Shown: positions 8,007 through 16,817 of the stretch, one piece after another
Numbering within the stretch: the stretch's first letter is position 1
How the letters are laid out: each line of letters begins with the position of its first letter
Source: Novosphingobium sp.
GTDB taxonomy: Bacteria; Pseudomonadota; Alphaproteobacteria; Sphingomonadales; Sphingomonadaceae
Direction: 5' to 3'
DNA length: 64,000 nt
NCBI RefSeq assembly: GCF_027486195.1
Contig: NZ_JAIXPP010000124.1
Span: forward strand, 1-64,000
Notes under the pieces: model-generated
What the model saw: only the letters and a program-made list of their open reading frames with translations
Database searches by the model: none
What the model was told of the DNA's origin: nothing
Translations under genes and position numbers: made by a program

Positions 8007-9662
8007 ATGACGAATGATCTATCCCACGCCACTGTTGACATCCTGATCGTAGGCGCTGGCCTCGCCGGACTCCGCGCGCTCTATTCCATGCGCGAGGCCG
8101 GATTCTCGGTCGCCGTGCTGGAGGCGAGCGACGATCTGGGCGGGGTCTGGCACCACAATCGCTATCCCGGCGCACGCTGCGATGTCGAAAGCTACGACTA
8201 TTCTTACATGTTCTCGCCCGAGCTTGAGCAGGAATGGCGCTGGAGCGAGCGCTACGCGACTCAGCCCGAAGTGCTTTCGTACATCCGCCATGTGGCGGAC
8301 CGCTTCGACTTGCGCCCTGCCATCCAGTTCAACACGCGCATGGCGCGTGCCGAGTTCAATGAGTCCAGCAATCGCTGGTCCGTGACTACCGAGGATGGCC
8401 GCACTTGGGATGCGGACACTCTGATCATGGCGGTTGGCCAGCTTTCAACGACCAAGCAGCCCACTCTGCCAGGGCAGGAAAGCTTCACGGGCGCGATCTA
8501 TCACAGCGCCGCCTGGCCGCGCGAGGGCGTCGATTTGGCGGGGAAGCGAGTCGGGATCATCGGCACAGGCTCCTCCGGCGTACAGATGACGCCGCTGATT
8601 GCCGCCGAGGCCGCGTATCTCACCTTGTTCCAGCGCTCTGCAAACTTCAGCATTCCGGCCGCCAATGCACCGATCTCGGCTGAAGAGGACGCGGCGATAA
8701 AGGCGGACTATCGCGCCCGCCGCACCCGCGCGCTCAATTCTCCCAGCGGCCTCGGCTTCGTGCCTAATGGCGCATCGGCCCTCGAAGCCTCGGCAGACGA
8801 GCGCCAGGCGGTCTATGAAGCGGCGTGGGTCCGGCTCGGCTTCGGCTTCGCCCTGGCCTACAAGGATATCCTGCTGGACGAGGCCTCGAACGAGACGGCT
8901 GCAACGTTTATCCGCGACAAAATCGCCGCGCAGGTGAAGGATCCGTCGACCCGCGAACTGCTGACCCCGCGCGGCTTCCCCTTCGGTGCCAAGCGGCCCT
9001 CGGTCGACAGCAACTACTTCGCCACCTTCAACCGCGACAATGTGGCGCTGGTCGATATCAAGGCCGATCCGATCGAGGCCCTGACCCCGACCGGCCTCAG
9101 CACCGGAAATGCACACTATCCGCTCGATGTCCTAATCTACGCGACCGGATTTGATGCGTTCACCGGCTCACTGCTGCGCCCCGACATCATCGGCCGGGAC
9201 GGGCTCAGCCTCCGGGACAAATGGTCAGCCGGCCCGGCGACCTACCTCGGGCTTGGAGTCTCTGGGTTTCCCAACATGTTTGTTCTGGTCGGCCCCGGCA
9301 GCCCATCGCTTCTCAGCAACGTAATCCTCTCTATCGAGCAGCAGGTCGATTGGCTGACCCAGATGCTGGTCCATGCAAAGACACTGGGCGCAGCACGGAT
9401 CGAAGCCAGCCCAGATGCCGAAGCGCGCTGGGTCGATCATGTCAACGAACGCGCGCAGGAAACCCTCTACCCGAGGGCGGCGTCATACTATGTCGGTGCC
9501 GAGATTGAGGGCAAGCCGCGCGTCTTCATGCCCTATTCGGGCGGCGTGCGCGGTTACCGGCGCGAGTTGGAGCGCGTGGCCGCGAACGGCTACGCCGATT
9601 TTGGGATACCAAGCAAAGCCTCAGCAGGCGGGGGCACACCTGGGGGCATTCAGAACAATTGA
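8007..9662 (+). CDS. Baeyer-Villiger monooxygenase (second copy type)
   Basis: FAD- and NADPH-dependent ketone monooxygenase of 551 residues, transcribed away from the leftward operon. FAD motif GAGLAG at residues 16-21, WHHNRYPGARCD near 48-59, the fingerprint FTGAIYHSAAW at 160-170, and the second Rossmann motif GTGSSG at 186-191. The ATG at 8007 is preceded by a purine-rich AGAAGAGA at suitable distance. It is a diverged relative of the enzyme at 192-1787 rather than a recent duplicate, so the two probably act on different ketones or steps. Directly after its stop the sequence turns AT-rich and then enters a truncated comM. Confidence 0.93.
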   Translation: MTNDLSHATVDILIVGAGLAGLRALYSMREAGFSVAVLEASDDLGGVWHHNRYPGARCDVESYDYSYMFSPELEQEWRWSERYATQPEVLSYIRHVADRFDLRPAIQFNTRMARAEFNESSNRWSVTTEDGRTWDADTLIMAVGQLSTTKQPTLPGQESFTGAIYHSAAWPREGVDLAGKRVGIIGTGSSGVQMTPLIAAEAAYLTLFQRSANFSIPAANAPISAEEDAAIKADYRARRTRALNSPSGLGFVPNGASALEASADERQAVYEAAWVRLGFGFALAYKDILLDEASNETAATFIRDKIAAQVKDPSTRELLTPRGFPFGAKRPSVDSNYFATFNRDNVALVDIKADPIEALTPTGLSTGNAHYPLDVLIYATGFDAFTGSLLRPDIIGRDGLSLRDKWSAGPATYLGLGVSGFPNMFVLVGPGSPSLLSNVILSIEQQVDWLTQMLVHAKTLGAARIEASPDAEARWVDHVNERAQETLYPRAASYYVGAEIEGKPRVFMPYSGGVRGYRRELERVAANGYADFGIPSKASAGGGTPGGIQNN

Positions 9663-9706
9663 ATGAGAATTCCCATTTTTTTACATTTGTTTAAGCCATT
9701 TTCTAG

Positions 9707-10060
9707 TCTCCCTCCGTCTCCGCCGCCGATCTGGCGCTGCCGCCGCCTGCCGAGGGGTCAGACGCGGTGGCTGCGCGCGTTGCGGCGGCGCGGCGTGTGC
9801 AGACCGCAAGGCTGGAGGGCAGCGGGCGACGCACCAACGCCGAACTGGAAGGCGATCTTCTCGAACGCTTCGCCACGCCCGACGAGCCGGGGCGCAAGCT
9901 CCTCGCCCAAGCGGCGGAAGCTATGCGGCTATCGGCGCGCGGCTACACCCGCATGCTGCGCGTGGCGCGCACGATTGCGGATCTGGCCGGGGCAGAGACG
10001 ATTGGCCGCGTCCATGTGGCCGAAGCGCTGAGCTATCGGCGGATTGCGCCCAGAGCCTGA
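9707..10060 (+). pseudogene. comM: Truncated comM/yifB (Mg-chelatase-like AAA ATPase), C-terminal remnant
   Basis: An open stretch of about 117 codons that matches only the C-terminal domain of the YifB/ComM family. It begins SAADLALPPPAEGS, continues through RVQTARLEGSGRRTNAELEG and LSARGYTRMLRVARTIADL, and ends VAEALSYRRIAPRA. A TAG at 9704-9706 closes the frame upstream. The AAA core with Walker A/B, normally about 380 residues, is absent. The homology starts within a few bases of an AT-rich 45-bp segment after the monooxygenase stop. A GTG at 9767 could in principle start a short product, but I take this as a relic. Confidence 0.8.
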
Positions 10061-10068
10061 CGACGCAG

Positions 10069-10812
10069 CTAGCGCCCCGCCATCGCTTTCGCCTTGGCCA
10101 GATAGGTCCGGCCGATGCGCAGCAGTTCGCCGTCCACCAGCTGTGCGGACCAGACGCCCAGCCCATCGTGCTTCAGCCCCGCAATCCGGTCGCGGCGCAC
10201 GATGGTCGAGCGGTGGAGGCGGATGAAGCGTTCGGGGTCGAGCCGGTCTTCGAGGCGTTGGATCGTGTGGAGCAGGAGATAGCTTCGGGTTCCCACATGC
10301 AGGCGCACATAATCGCGCTCCGCGTCGATGCGGTCGATATCGCCTGCGGCAATGCGGATCAGCTCGCTGCGATGGGGGACCCAGAATTCCTCGATCCACG
10401 TGCTTTCCGCCGGAGCCGCCTCGGCGGGTGCAGCGGTATCGCGGCGGGCGAGGGCGCGCTCGACCGCGCGTTCGAGGCGGTCCTGCGCGACGGGCTTGAG
10501 GACATAATCCACCGCATCACAATCGAACGCCTCGACTGCAAAATGATCGTGCGCGGTCACAAAGATCACCGCAGGGCGCGGCGACATCCGCACGAGCCCG
10601 CGCGCCACGCCGAGGCCATCGACTTCGGGCATCGTCATGTCGAGCAGCACGAGTTCGGGGCCAAGCGCTTCACACAGACGCAGCGCCGCCGCGCCGTCGC
10701 TCGCGGTGCCGACCACGTGCAGCGCCGGGATGCGCGCGCAGAGGATCTGCATGCGCTCCACCGCGAGCGGCTCATCATCGACAATCAGGGTCTTCATTGG
10801 CGGCATAGGCAT
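10069..10812 (-). CDS. LytTR-family response regulator
   Basis: Two-component response regulator of about 247 residues. The N-terminal receiver domain starts MKTLIVDDEPLAVERM, with the phosphorylated Asp in LVLLDMTMPEVDG and a conserved Lys in YVLKPVAQDR. A linker leads to a C-terminal LytTR DNA-binding domain (RIAAGDIDRIDAERDYVRLH, then FIRLHRSTIVRRD). Its partner kinase lies immediately upstream. Start choice is open: TTG at 10836 overlaps the kinase stop, and ATG codons follow at 10830, 10812, 10806 and 10797. A GGGGGA just before 10812 favours 10812 or 10806. Confidence 0.9.
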   Translation of the reverse strand: MPMPPMKTLIVDDEPLAVERMQILCARIPALHVVGTASDGAAALRLCEALGPELVLLDMTMPEVDGLGVARGLVRMSPRPAVIFVTAHDHFAVEAFDCDAVDYVLKPVAQDRLERAVERALARRDTAAPAEAAPAESTWIEEFWVPHRSELIRIAAGDIDRIDAERDYVRLHVGTRSYLLLHTIQRLEDRLDPERFIRLHRSTIVRRDRIAGLKHDGLGVWSAQLVDGELLRIGRTYLAKAKAMAGR

Positions 10813-10832
10813 CTGTCCCCCGGTCTCCATCC

Positions 10833-12791
10833 TCAATCGCAGATCGACCGCACCAGCGGGATCGTCAGCACGGTGGCATAGCCACCCGCAGGCAGCGCCC
10901 CGCTTTCCACCCGCGCCTCATCACCGAAGCGCGCCGCCAGCCGGTTGCGCACGTTCTCGAGCCCGATGCCGGTTCCCGCGTTCGCGCCGGTCTTGCCCGG
11001 GCCGTCGTCCGCAACGGTCAGCACGAGCTTGCCGCCCGCTTCCTGCGCGGCGATGCGGATGGTGACAGGGCGAGTGCTTGCCGAGACGCCGTACTTGATC
11101 GAATTCTCGACCAGCGGCTGCAGGATCATGCCCGGCACGCAGGCGCTCTCAAGCCCCTGCGGCACATCGAATTCGCAGACCAGCCGCTCTGGAAAGCGCA
11201 CAGCCTCGATTTCCAGATAGTGGCGCTGCAGCGCAATCTCATCGGCCAGCGGCACATCCGCCGTGGGATCGCCGGCGAGGCTGTGGCGATAAAAGCTGGA
11301 GATCGTCTGAATCATCTTCTCCGCCTGTTCGCTGCGGCCGACCATCACCAGCGCGGACAGCGAATTGAGCGTGTTGAAGAGGAAGTGCGGATTGACCTGA
11401 TAGCGCAAGCTCCGCAGCTCTGCCGCCTTGGCCGCGCGCTTGTATTCCCCTTCGCGCCGCTCCGAAGCGCGCGCCATCTCGGCATTGCCGAGTGCGATAT
11501 AGAGCCCGGCCCAGGCGATCAGCAGGAAATAACGGCCGAGCGCCACATCGGTGAGCTGCTTCCACAGACCCTCGTCCTCGATCATCTTGCTGATGATCGC
11601 GCTGTGCATCTGGGTATCACTGTCGGTGGCGGCGGGAGCGGGAGGCGAGGCCGGCGATGCACTCGCGATCGGCGCAGGTGATGGGGTCGGTGACGGCACG
11701 GTTGCGGGGGCAGCCTTTGCCGGGGACCGGGTCGCCGCATGACGCACAGGAGGCCGGGGCTTGCTGGCGCGTGCCTTGTGTTCCTTTACGCCGCGCGCGC
11801 GCACTTCCTTCACCGCTTCACCGACAGGACCAGCAGGGGCGGGCGGTACGTCTTTCTCTGCAATCAGACCCGCATCGGCGAGGCCGCGCAGCACGTTCCA
11901 GCGCACCGCGCTGATTCCGGCAAGGCGCGACTGCGCGACCGAGAACTCCGCCTCGCTCCGCGCACGCTCCATTTCGCGCTGCGCCTGGGCAACTTCGCGC
12001 TGGGCCTGCGCCAGTTCGTCGGCGAGTTCATCGGCATGATCGGCATCGGTGGCGATCCGCCGAGGCCCGACGCGCACTTCGGCGCTGCCATCGCTGCGCT
12101 TGATGATCGAAACGCCGCCGGGCGCCGTGATCACGGCTTCTTCGTCGCCGTCGTCCCCGCTGCCCGGCTCCTCACTGGCTTCCGGGGATGGCACCGGCGG
12201 TGCCTTTGCGGAGTGCGGAGAGACTGGCGGTGCCGGAGGCGCAGGCGGTTCGGGGGGCGGCAAGGGTGCGGGAAAGGCCTGCGGCGGATCGGCGACGTCG
12301 ATCAGGACGTTGCCCGAAACATCGTGCCGGACGCGTACACTCGGCAACGGCACGTCCGACGGCGCATCGCCGGGCACAGCGCCCTGCCCGGCGCGGATCG
12401 CCTTGGCCGCCGCCTCGGCCTGCGCCTGCGCCGCGCGGGCCTCGCGCTCGATCAGCTTCTTCTCGACCGGCGCAAAGCACTGCTGGTTGATTGCCGCGAG
12501 GGCCAGGGCCGCGGGGAGCATGATGATCAGCGCCGCACCGATTCGCACCCCGTTGCTGCGCCCGTCGAACCGGCGCAGCACCGGCCATGCCATCACCGTG
12601 ATCGCAATGCCCGCGAGCGTGACGACCGCGCGGCGCCAGAGCAATTCGTTGAACTCGCCGAGATCGACCACGATCCCGCGCAGGGTGATCAGCAGGAAAT
12701 AGGTCAGCCACAGTGCCGCCGCAGACAGCAGCACGGCGCGCGTGGGCACGTGCGGTCTCTCGGCAGCAATATCGGCGGGAACACTGGCCAT
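10833..12791 (-). CDS. LytS/YpdA-type sensor histidine kinase with large extracytoplasmic insert
   Basis: Membrane histidine kinase of about 652 residues. Three membrane segments lie at about 18-38, 54-73 and 82-102 and a fourth at about 419-440. The kinase core follows: NPHFLFNTLNS from residue 467 with the phospho-accepting His at 469, LQPLVENSIKYG (N box) near 557, and DDGPG/GTGIGLENV (G boxes) near 595-612. Between the third and fourth segments lie about 315 residues that are unusual: rich in Pro/Ala, with a predicted coiled coil (ELAQAQREVAQAQREMERA) and a Gly-Asp-Glu stretch. By topology this part is periplasmic. ATG at 12791 has a good upstream AAGAGTGA. It pairs with the LytTR regulator downstream. 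Confidence 0.88.
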   Translation of the reverse strand: MASVPADIAAERPHVPTRAVLLSAAALWLTYFLLITLRGIVVDLGEFNELLWRRAVVTLAGIAITVMAWPVLRRFDGRSNGVRIGAALIIMLPAALALAAINQQCFAPVEKKLIEREARAAQAQAEAAAKAIRAGQGAVPGDAPSDVPLPSVRVRHDVSGNVLIDVADPPQAFPAPLPPPEPPAPPAPPVSPHSAKAPPVPSPEASEEPGSGDDGDEEAVITAPGGVSIIKRSDGSAEVRVGPRRIATDADHADELADELAQAQREVAQAQREMERARSEAEFSVAQSRLAGISAVRWNVLRGLADAGLIAEKDVPPAPAGPVGEAVKEVRARGVKEHKARASKPRPPVRHAATRSPAKAAPATVPSPTPSPAPIASASPASPPAPAATDSDTQMHSAIISKMIEDEGLWKQLTDVALGRYFLLIAWAGLYIALGNAEMARASERREGEYKRAAKAAELRSLRYQVNPHFLFNTLNSLSALVMVGRSEQAEKMIQTISSFYRHSLAGDPTADVPLADEIALQRHYLEIEAVRFPERLVCEFDVPQGLESACVPGMILQPLVENSIKYGVSASTRPVTIRIAAQEAGGKLVLTVADDGPGKTGANAGTGIGLENVRNRLAARFGDEARVESGALPAGGYATVLTIPLVRSICD

Positions 12792-12866
12792 TCGGTCACT
12801 CTTACGCCCAACTGCCCGGCCAGCGCCAGCCGGACAGTCGAGCGCAGTCAACCGTTGGTCGATGGA

Positions 12867-14402
12867 TCAGGCCGGGAGCAAGCCTTCTTCCGCAATCTTC
12901 TTCTTCCACACGAGCGGTGCAAGCTGGTGCACGTTCTGCCCGGTCGAATCGACCGCGACCGTCACCGGCATGTCCTCCACGGTGAATTCATAAATCGCTT
13001 CCATGCCGAGATCGGCAAAGCCGACCACCTTCGACTGCTTGATCGCGCGGCTGACGAGATAGGCCGCACCGCCGACCGCCATGAGATAGGCGGACTTGTG
13101 CTTCGCGATGGATTCGGTCGCCGCCACGCCACGCTCCGCCTTGCCGACCGAGGCAAGCAGGCCGAGGTTGAGCATCGTGTCGGAGAACTTGTCCATGCGT
13201 GTCGCGGTGGTGGGGCCGGCGGGGCCGACCACTTCCTCGCGCACGGGATCGACAGGACCGACGTAATAGATCACGCGGCCCTTGAAATCGACCGGCAGTT
13301 CCTCGCCCTTGGCGAGCATGTCGGCAATGCGCTTGTGCGCGGCATCGCGGCCGGTAAGCATCTTGCCATTGAGCAGCAAGCGGTCGCCCTGCTTCCAGCT
13401 CTGCACCTCTTCCGCCGTCAGGGTGTCGAGATTGACGCGCTTGGCCGCTGCATCGGGCGTCCAGTGCACGTCGGGCCATTCATCGAGCTTGGGCGCTTCG
13501 AGGAACGCAGGGCCCGAACCATCGAGCGTGAAGTGGGCGTGGCGCGTGGCAGCGCAATTGGGGATCATCGCCACCGGCTTGCCCGCAGCATGGCACGGCG
13601 CATCCATGATCTTGACGTCGAGGATCGTCGAAAGCCCGCCGAGGCCCTGGGCACCGATGCCCAGCGCGTTGACCTTGTCGAAGATATCGATGCGCAGGGC
13701 CTCGATATCATTTTGCGGCCCGCGCAGCTTCAGTTGCGCCATGTCGATCGGCTCCATCAGCGCCTGCTTGGCGAGCAGCATGCAGTGCTCCGCCGTGCCG
13801 CCGATGCCGATGCCGAGCATGCCCGGCGGGCACCAGCCCGCGCCCATCTGCGGCAGCATCTCGACCACCCAGTCGACGATCGAATCGCTGGGGTTCATCA
13901 TCTTGAACTTCGACTTGTTCTCGCTGCCGCCGCCCTTGGCCGCGACATCGACCGAGACCGTGTGGCCCTTCACCATCTCGACATGAAGCACACACGGGGT
14001 ATTGTCGCGCGTGTTACGGCGGGTGAACGCGGGATCGGCGAGGACCGAGGCGCGCAGCTTGTTGTCGGGATCGAGATAGGCGCGGCGCACGCCTTCATCG
14101 ACGACATCCTGCAGGCTCTTGTCGCTTTCCAGCCGGCAGTCCTGACCCCACTTGATGAAGACGTTGACGATGCCGGTGTCCTGGCAGATCGGCCGGTGCC
14201 CTTCGGCACACATGCGGCTGTTCGTCAGGATCTGGGCGATCGCATCCTTGGCGGCAGGCCCTTGTTCAGCCTTGTAGGCTTCACCCAGCGCGCGGATGTA
14301 GTCCATCGGGTGGAAATAGCTGATGTATTGCAGCGCGTCGGCCACGCTCTCGATGAGGTCTTCCTCCCGGATCGTCGTCATCGTCGTTGTCATCCCTGGC
14401 AT
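12867..14402 (-). CDS. Class I fumarate hydratase
   Basis: Cytosolic TCA-cycle enzyme, fumarate + water to L-malate, oxygen-sensitive [4Fe-4S] type. It has 511 residues with the alpha and beta regions fused, as in single-chain class I fumarases. Characteristic parts are CQDTGIVNVFIKWGQD, CPPGMLGIGIGGTAEH and, in the C-terminal half, RDAAHKRIADML and PTTATRMDKF. The cluster-ligand cysteines fall in the CxDTG, CPPG and NCAATRH regions. The ATG at 14402 has GGAAGGA seven bases upstream. It is transcribed apart from its neighbours, divergent from the PIMT-like gene. Confidence 0.95.
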   Translation of the reverse strand: MPGMTTTMTTIREEDLIESVADALQYISYFHPMDYIRALGEAYKAEQGPAAKDAIAQILTNSRMCAEGHRPICQDTGIVNVFIKWGQDCRLESDKSLQDVVDEGVRRAYLDPDNKLRASVLADPAFTRRNTRDNTPCVLHVEMVKGHTVSVDVAAKGGGSENKSKFKMMNPSDSIVDWVVEMLPQMGAGWCPPGMLGIGIGGTAEHCMLLAKQALMEPIDMAQLKLRGPQNDIEALRIDIFDKVNALGIGAQGLGGLSTILDVKIMDAPCHAAGKPVAMIPNCAATRHAHFTLDGSGPAFLEAPKLDEWPDVHWTPDAAAKRVNLDTLTAEEVQSWKQGDRLLLNGKMLTGRDAAHKRIADMLAKGEELPVDFKGRVIYYVGPVDPVREEVVGPAGPTTATRMDKFSDTMLNLGLLASVGKAERGVAATESIAKHKSAYLMAVGGAAYLVSRAIKQSKVVGFADLGMEAIYEFTVEDMPVTVAVDSTGQNVHQLAPLVWKKKIAEEGLLPA

Positions 14403-14631
14403 CGCCGGGTCCTTCCGCTGGTTTCTGCCCGCAGCGCGCGGGCGTAATCGATGAACCGCCGTTTAGCCATCGACCAGCGTCATGCAAAGCGCTTGGCGCG
14501 CCGTGGACGATATTCTAAGGGCCTGTAATCAAGAGTTCGATGGATTTGGCCGCAGCGCAAGGCGCGGCCCACGGTCAGGATTGCACCGGCCCCAGCGGCC
14601 ACGCAGTCTGGCCCCGCAAGTGAGGGAATTC

Positions 14632-15237
14632 ATGACGGTAGTGGAAGAGCGCGCGAACATTGCAGATGCCGGCGGTGAGACCGCACGCCGTGCGATGATC
14701 GATAGCCAGCTGCGCGTGAGCGGTATCAACGATCCGGCCATTCTCGCCGCGTTCCTGGCCGTGCCGCGTGAGGACTTCGTGCCCGAAGCACGCCGCGCGG
14801 TGGCCTATGCCGATCGCGCCGTGGCGCTAGGCGGCGGCGAAGTGCTGTCCCCAGCGCTGACTTACGGCCAGATGCTGACCGCTGCGGAACCGGCGGCTGA
14901 CGACAGCGTGCTCGTGATCGGCAACCCCGGCGGCTATCTCGCCGCGCTCGCCGGGAAGCTGGCCGCAAAGGTCACGCTCGTGGCTACCACGGGCGAATGG
15001 GCCAAGGCTGGCGCAAATACGCTGGTGCTGGTTGACGGCGCGATCGAGGAACTGCCTGCCGCGCTGGCCGATGTGGTTTCGGCGGACGGCCGCCTTGTCA
15101 CCGGCGTGGTGGAGCGGGGCGTGACCCGTCTGGCGCTTGGCCGCAAGGTCGGCGGCGCTCTCGTACTGACCGTTCTGGCCGAGGCCGACTTTGCGCCGCT
15201 TGCCGCATTTGCGCCTCGCCCGAAGTGGAGCTTCTGA
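14632..15237 (+). CDS. PIMT-like methyltransferase-family protein, degenerate SAM motif
   Basis: Protein of 201 residues related to protein-L-isoaspartate O-methyltransferases: MIDSQLRVSGINDPAILAAF, VPREDFVPEA, and ALTYGQMLTAAEPAADDSVL align with the family's N-terminal half. SAM-binding motif I, normally ExGxGSGY, reads VLVIGNPGGY at residues 93-102, and the following segment is shortened. Repair activity is doubtful. The ATG at 14632 has TGAGGGA just upstream. tolC starts five bases after the stop, and an association of such genes with tolC is familiar in alphaproteobacteria. A role in envelope or secretion control is possible but inferred. Confidence 0.75.
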   Translation: MTVVEERANIADAGGETARRAMIDSQLRVSGINDPAILAAFLAVPREDFVPEARRAVAYADRAVALGGGEVLSPALTYGQMLTAAEPAADDSVLVIGNPGGYLAALAGKLAAKVTLVATTGEWAKAGANTLVLVDGAIEELPAALADVVSADGRLVTGVVERGVTRLALGRKVGGALVLTVLAEADFAPLAAFAPRPKWSF

Positions 15238-15242
15238 ACCTC

Positions 15243-16730
15243 ATGATTCGTTCCACGGCCAATTGGCCCCTGATACGTCGGCTGAAGGCCGGCCCTGCGC
15301 TGGCTGCGCTCGCCATCGCCGCCGCCGCGACGCCAGTTCACGCCGACGACCTGCAGGGCGCGCTGGCCGCTGCCTATGCCACCAACCCTGATCTTGCCGC
15401 CGCCCGCGCCAACCAGCGCGCGACCGACGAAGGCGTGCCGATCGCCCGCGCACCCGGCCTGCCGAGCCTTACAGGTACGGCAACCTATACCGAGTTTCTC
15501 AAGGTCGGACCCAACAGCTTCATCGCACCGAAGCGGTTGCTGACCGTCGATCCCTCGCTCAGCGTGCCGATCTATTCGGGCGGTTCGGTGCGCAATTCGC
15601 TCGCAGCCGCCAAGATTCGCGTCGAAGCCGGGCAGGCAAGCCTGCGCGGCACCGAAGCGGGCGTGTTCAGCCAGGTCGTTGCGGCCTACATGGACGTGAT
15701 CCGCGATGCCGCAACCGTGGGGCTTAATCGCAACAATGTGCAGGTGCTCGAGGTCAACCTCAAGGCGACCAGCGACCGCTTCGAGATCGGCGATGTGACC
15801 CGCACCGACGTGGCGCAGTCCAATTCGCGCCTCGCTCTGGCGCGCGCCGATCTGCGCAGCGCAGAGGCCGCACTGGTGGCCAGCCGCGAACGCTATGTGC
15901 AGGTTGTCGGGCTGGCCCCGGCAGATCTCCAGCCGCCGCCGCCGCTCGCCGGACTGCCCGCGACGCCGGACGAAGCCGTGCAGACCGCGCTCGACAACAA
16001 CCCCGATCTCGAAGCGGCGCGCCAGCGCACAAAGGCGGCCGGCTATGACGCCAAGGCCGCCGGTGCAGGCCGCCTGCCGACGATCTCGCTCTATACCTCG
16101 GGCGAATATTCGACCTACTTCAACTCGCTGGGCGGCGGCGCAGTCGGTGGCAATTTCGTCCAGAGCCAGACGACGGCGCAGGCCGGCGTGCGCGCCTCGA
16201 TCCCGCTGTTTCAGGGCGGGCTGCCTGCTGCACAGCAGCGCCGGGCCCAGGCCACGGCGAGCGCGACCGAGGAGCAGGAAATCTCGACCGAGCGGCAGGT
16301 CATCGCCAATGTCCGCTCTGCCTATACGCAGTGGCGCGCAGCGAACGACGTCATCACCCTCAACCAGACCGCAGTCGATGCCGCGGCATTGAGCCTTGAG
16401 GGCGTGCGCGCGGAAAACACCGTGGGCAACCGCACGATCCTCAACATCCTCGATGCCGAGCAGGAACTGCTGCGCGCACAAGTGGGTCTCGTGGCAGCAC
16501 GCCGCAATGCCTATGTCGCAGCCTTCAATCTGCTCGCCGCGATGGGCAAGGCGCAGGCCACCGATCTCGGCTTCGATCCGGCCTCGCTCTACGATCCCGA
16601 GGCGAACTATCGCCGGGTGCGCGGGCGGGTGTTCGATTGGGCGCTCGATTCCCCGACACTGCCCAAGGCCACTCGGACGGTTGACACTCCGGCCCAAACT
16701 GCAACAATTCCTCCACAACCTGTTCCTTGA
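15243..16730 (+). CDS. tolC: TolC-family outer-membrane channel protein
   Basis: Outer-membrane factor of 495 residues for tripartite efflux or type I secretion. A signal peptide of about 35 residues ends around PVHA-DD. The mature part starts with the TolC-type repeat LQGALAAAYATNPDLAAARA and repeats it in the second half (AVQTALDNNPDLEAARQR), reflecting the internal duplication of the family. The C-terminal half includes NVRSAYTQWRAAND and GNRTILNILDAEQELL. The ATG at 15243 was chosen over the GTG at 15225, which lies inside the upstream gene. No pump or membrane-fusion gene is nearby. Confidence 0.92.
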   Translation: MIRSTANWPLIRRLKAGPALAALAIAAAATPVHADDLQGALAAAYATNPDLAAARANQRATDEGVPIARAPGLPSLTGTATYTEFLKVGPNSFIAPKRLLTVDPSLSVPIYSGGSVRNSLAAAKIRVEAGQASLRGTEAGVFSQVVAAYMDVIRDAATVGLNRNNVQVLEVNLKATSDRFEIGDVTRTDVAQSNSRLALARADLRSAEAALVASRERYVQVVGLAPADLQPPPPLAGLPATPDEAVQTALDNNPDLEAARQRTKAAGYDAKAAGAGRLPTISLYTSGEYSTYFNSLGGGAVGGNFVQSQTTAQAGVRASIPLFQGGLPAAQQRRAQATASATEEQEISTERQVIANVRSAYTQWRAANDVITLNQTAVDAAALSLEGVRAENTVGNRTILNILDAEQELLRAQVGLVAARRNAYVAAFNLLAAMGKAQATDLGFDPASLYDPEANYRRVRGRVFDWALDSPTLPKATRTVDTPAQTATIPPQPVP

Positions 16731-16817
16731 TGGTACAGGGCCGCCCGGGGGCGCCTGATTCGTTCAGGCTGGGCCGGCCAGATTGATGACCAGCTGGTAG
16801 ATTGTGTGGGGATAAGC

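Noticed and set aside
192..9662. The two Baeyer-Villiger genes as a recent tandem duplication
   Set aside because: They differ throughout, including around the fingerprint (FAGQILHTGAW versus FTGAIYHSAAW) and in the substrate-binding half, so an old divergence or separate acquisition is more likely.
11739..14447. A long open frame of about 900 codons on the plus strand across the kinase and fumarase genes
   Set aside because: It is antisense to two clearly recognisable proteins, has no domain signatures, and is expected in high-G+C DNA where the third codon position suppresses stops on the opposite strand.
16754..16770. GCCTGA/TCAGGC hairpin between tolC and the PopZ-like gene as a terminator
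   Set aside because: The stem is six bases with no T-run; it may be chance.
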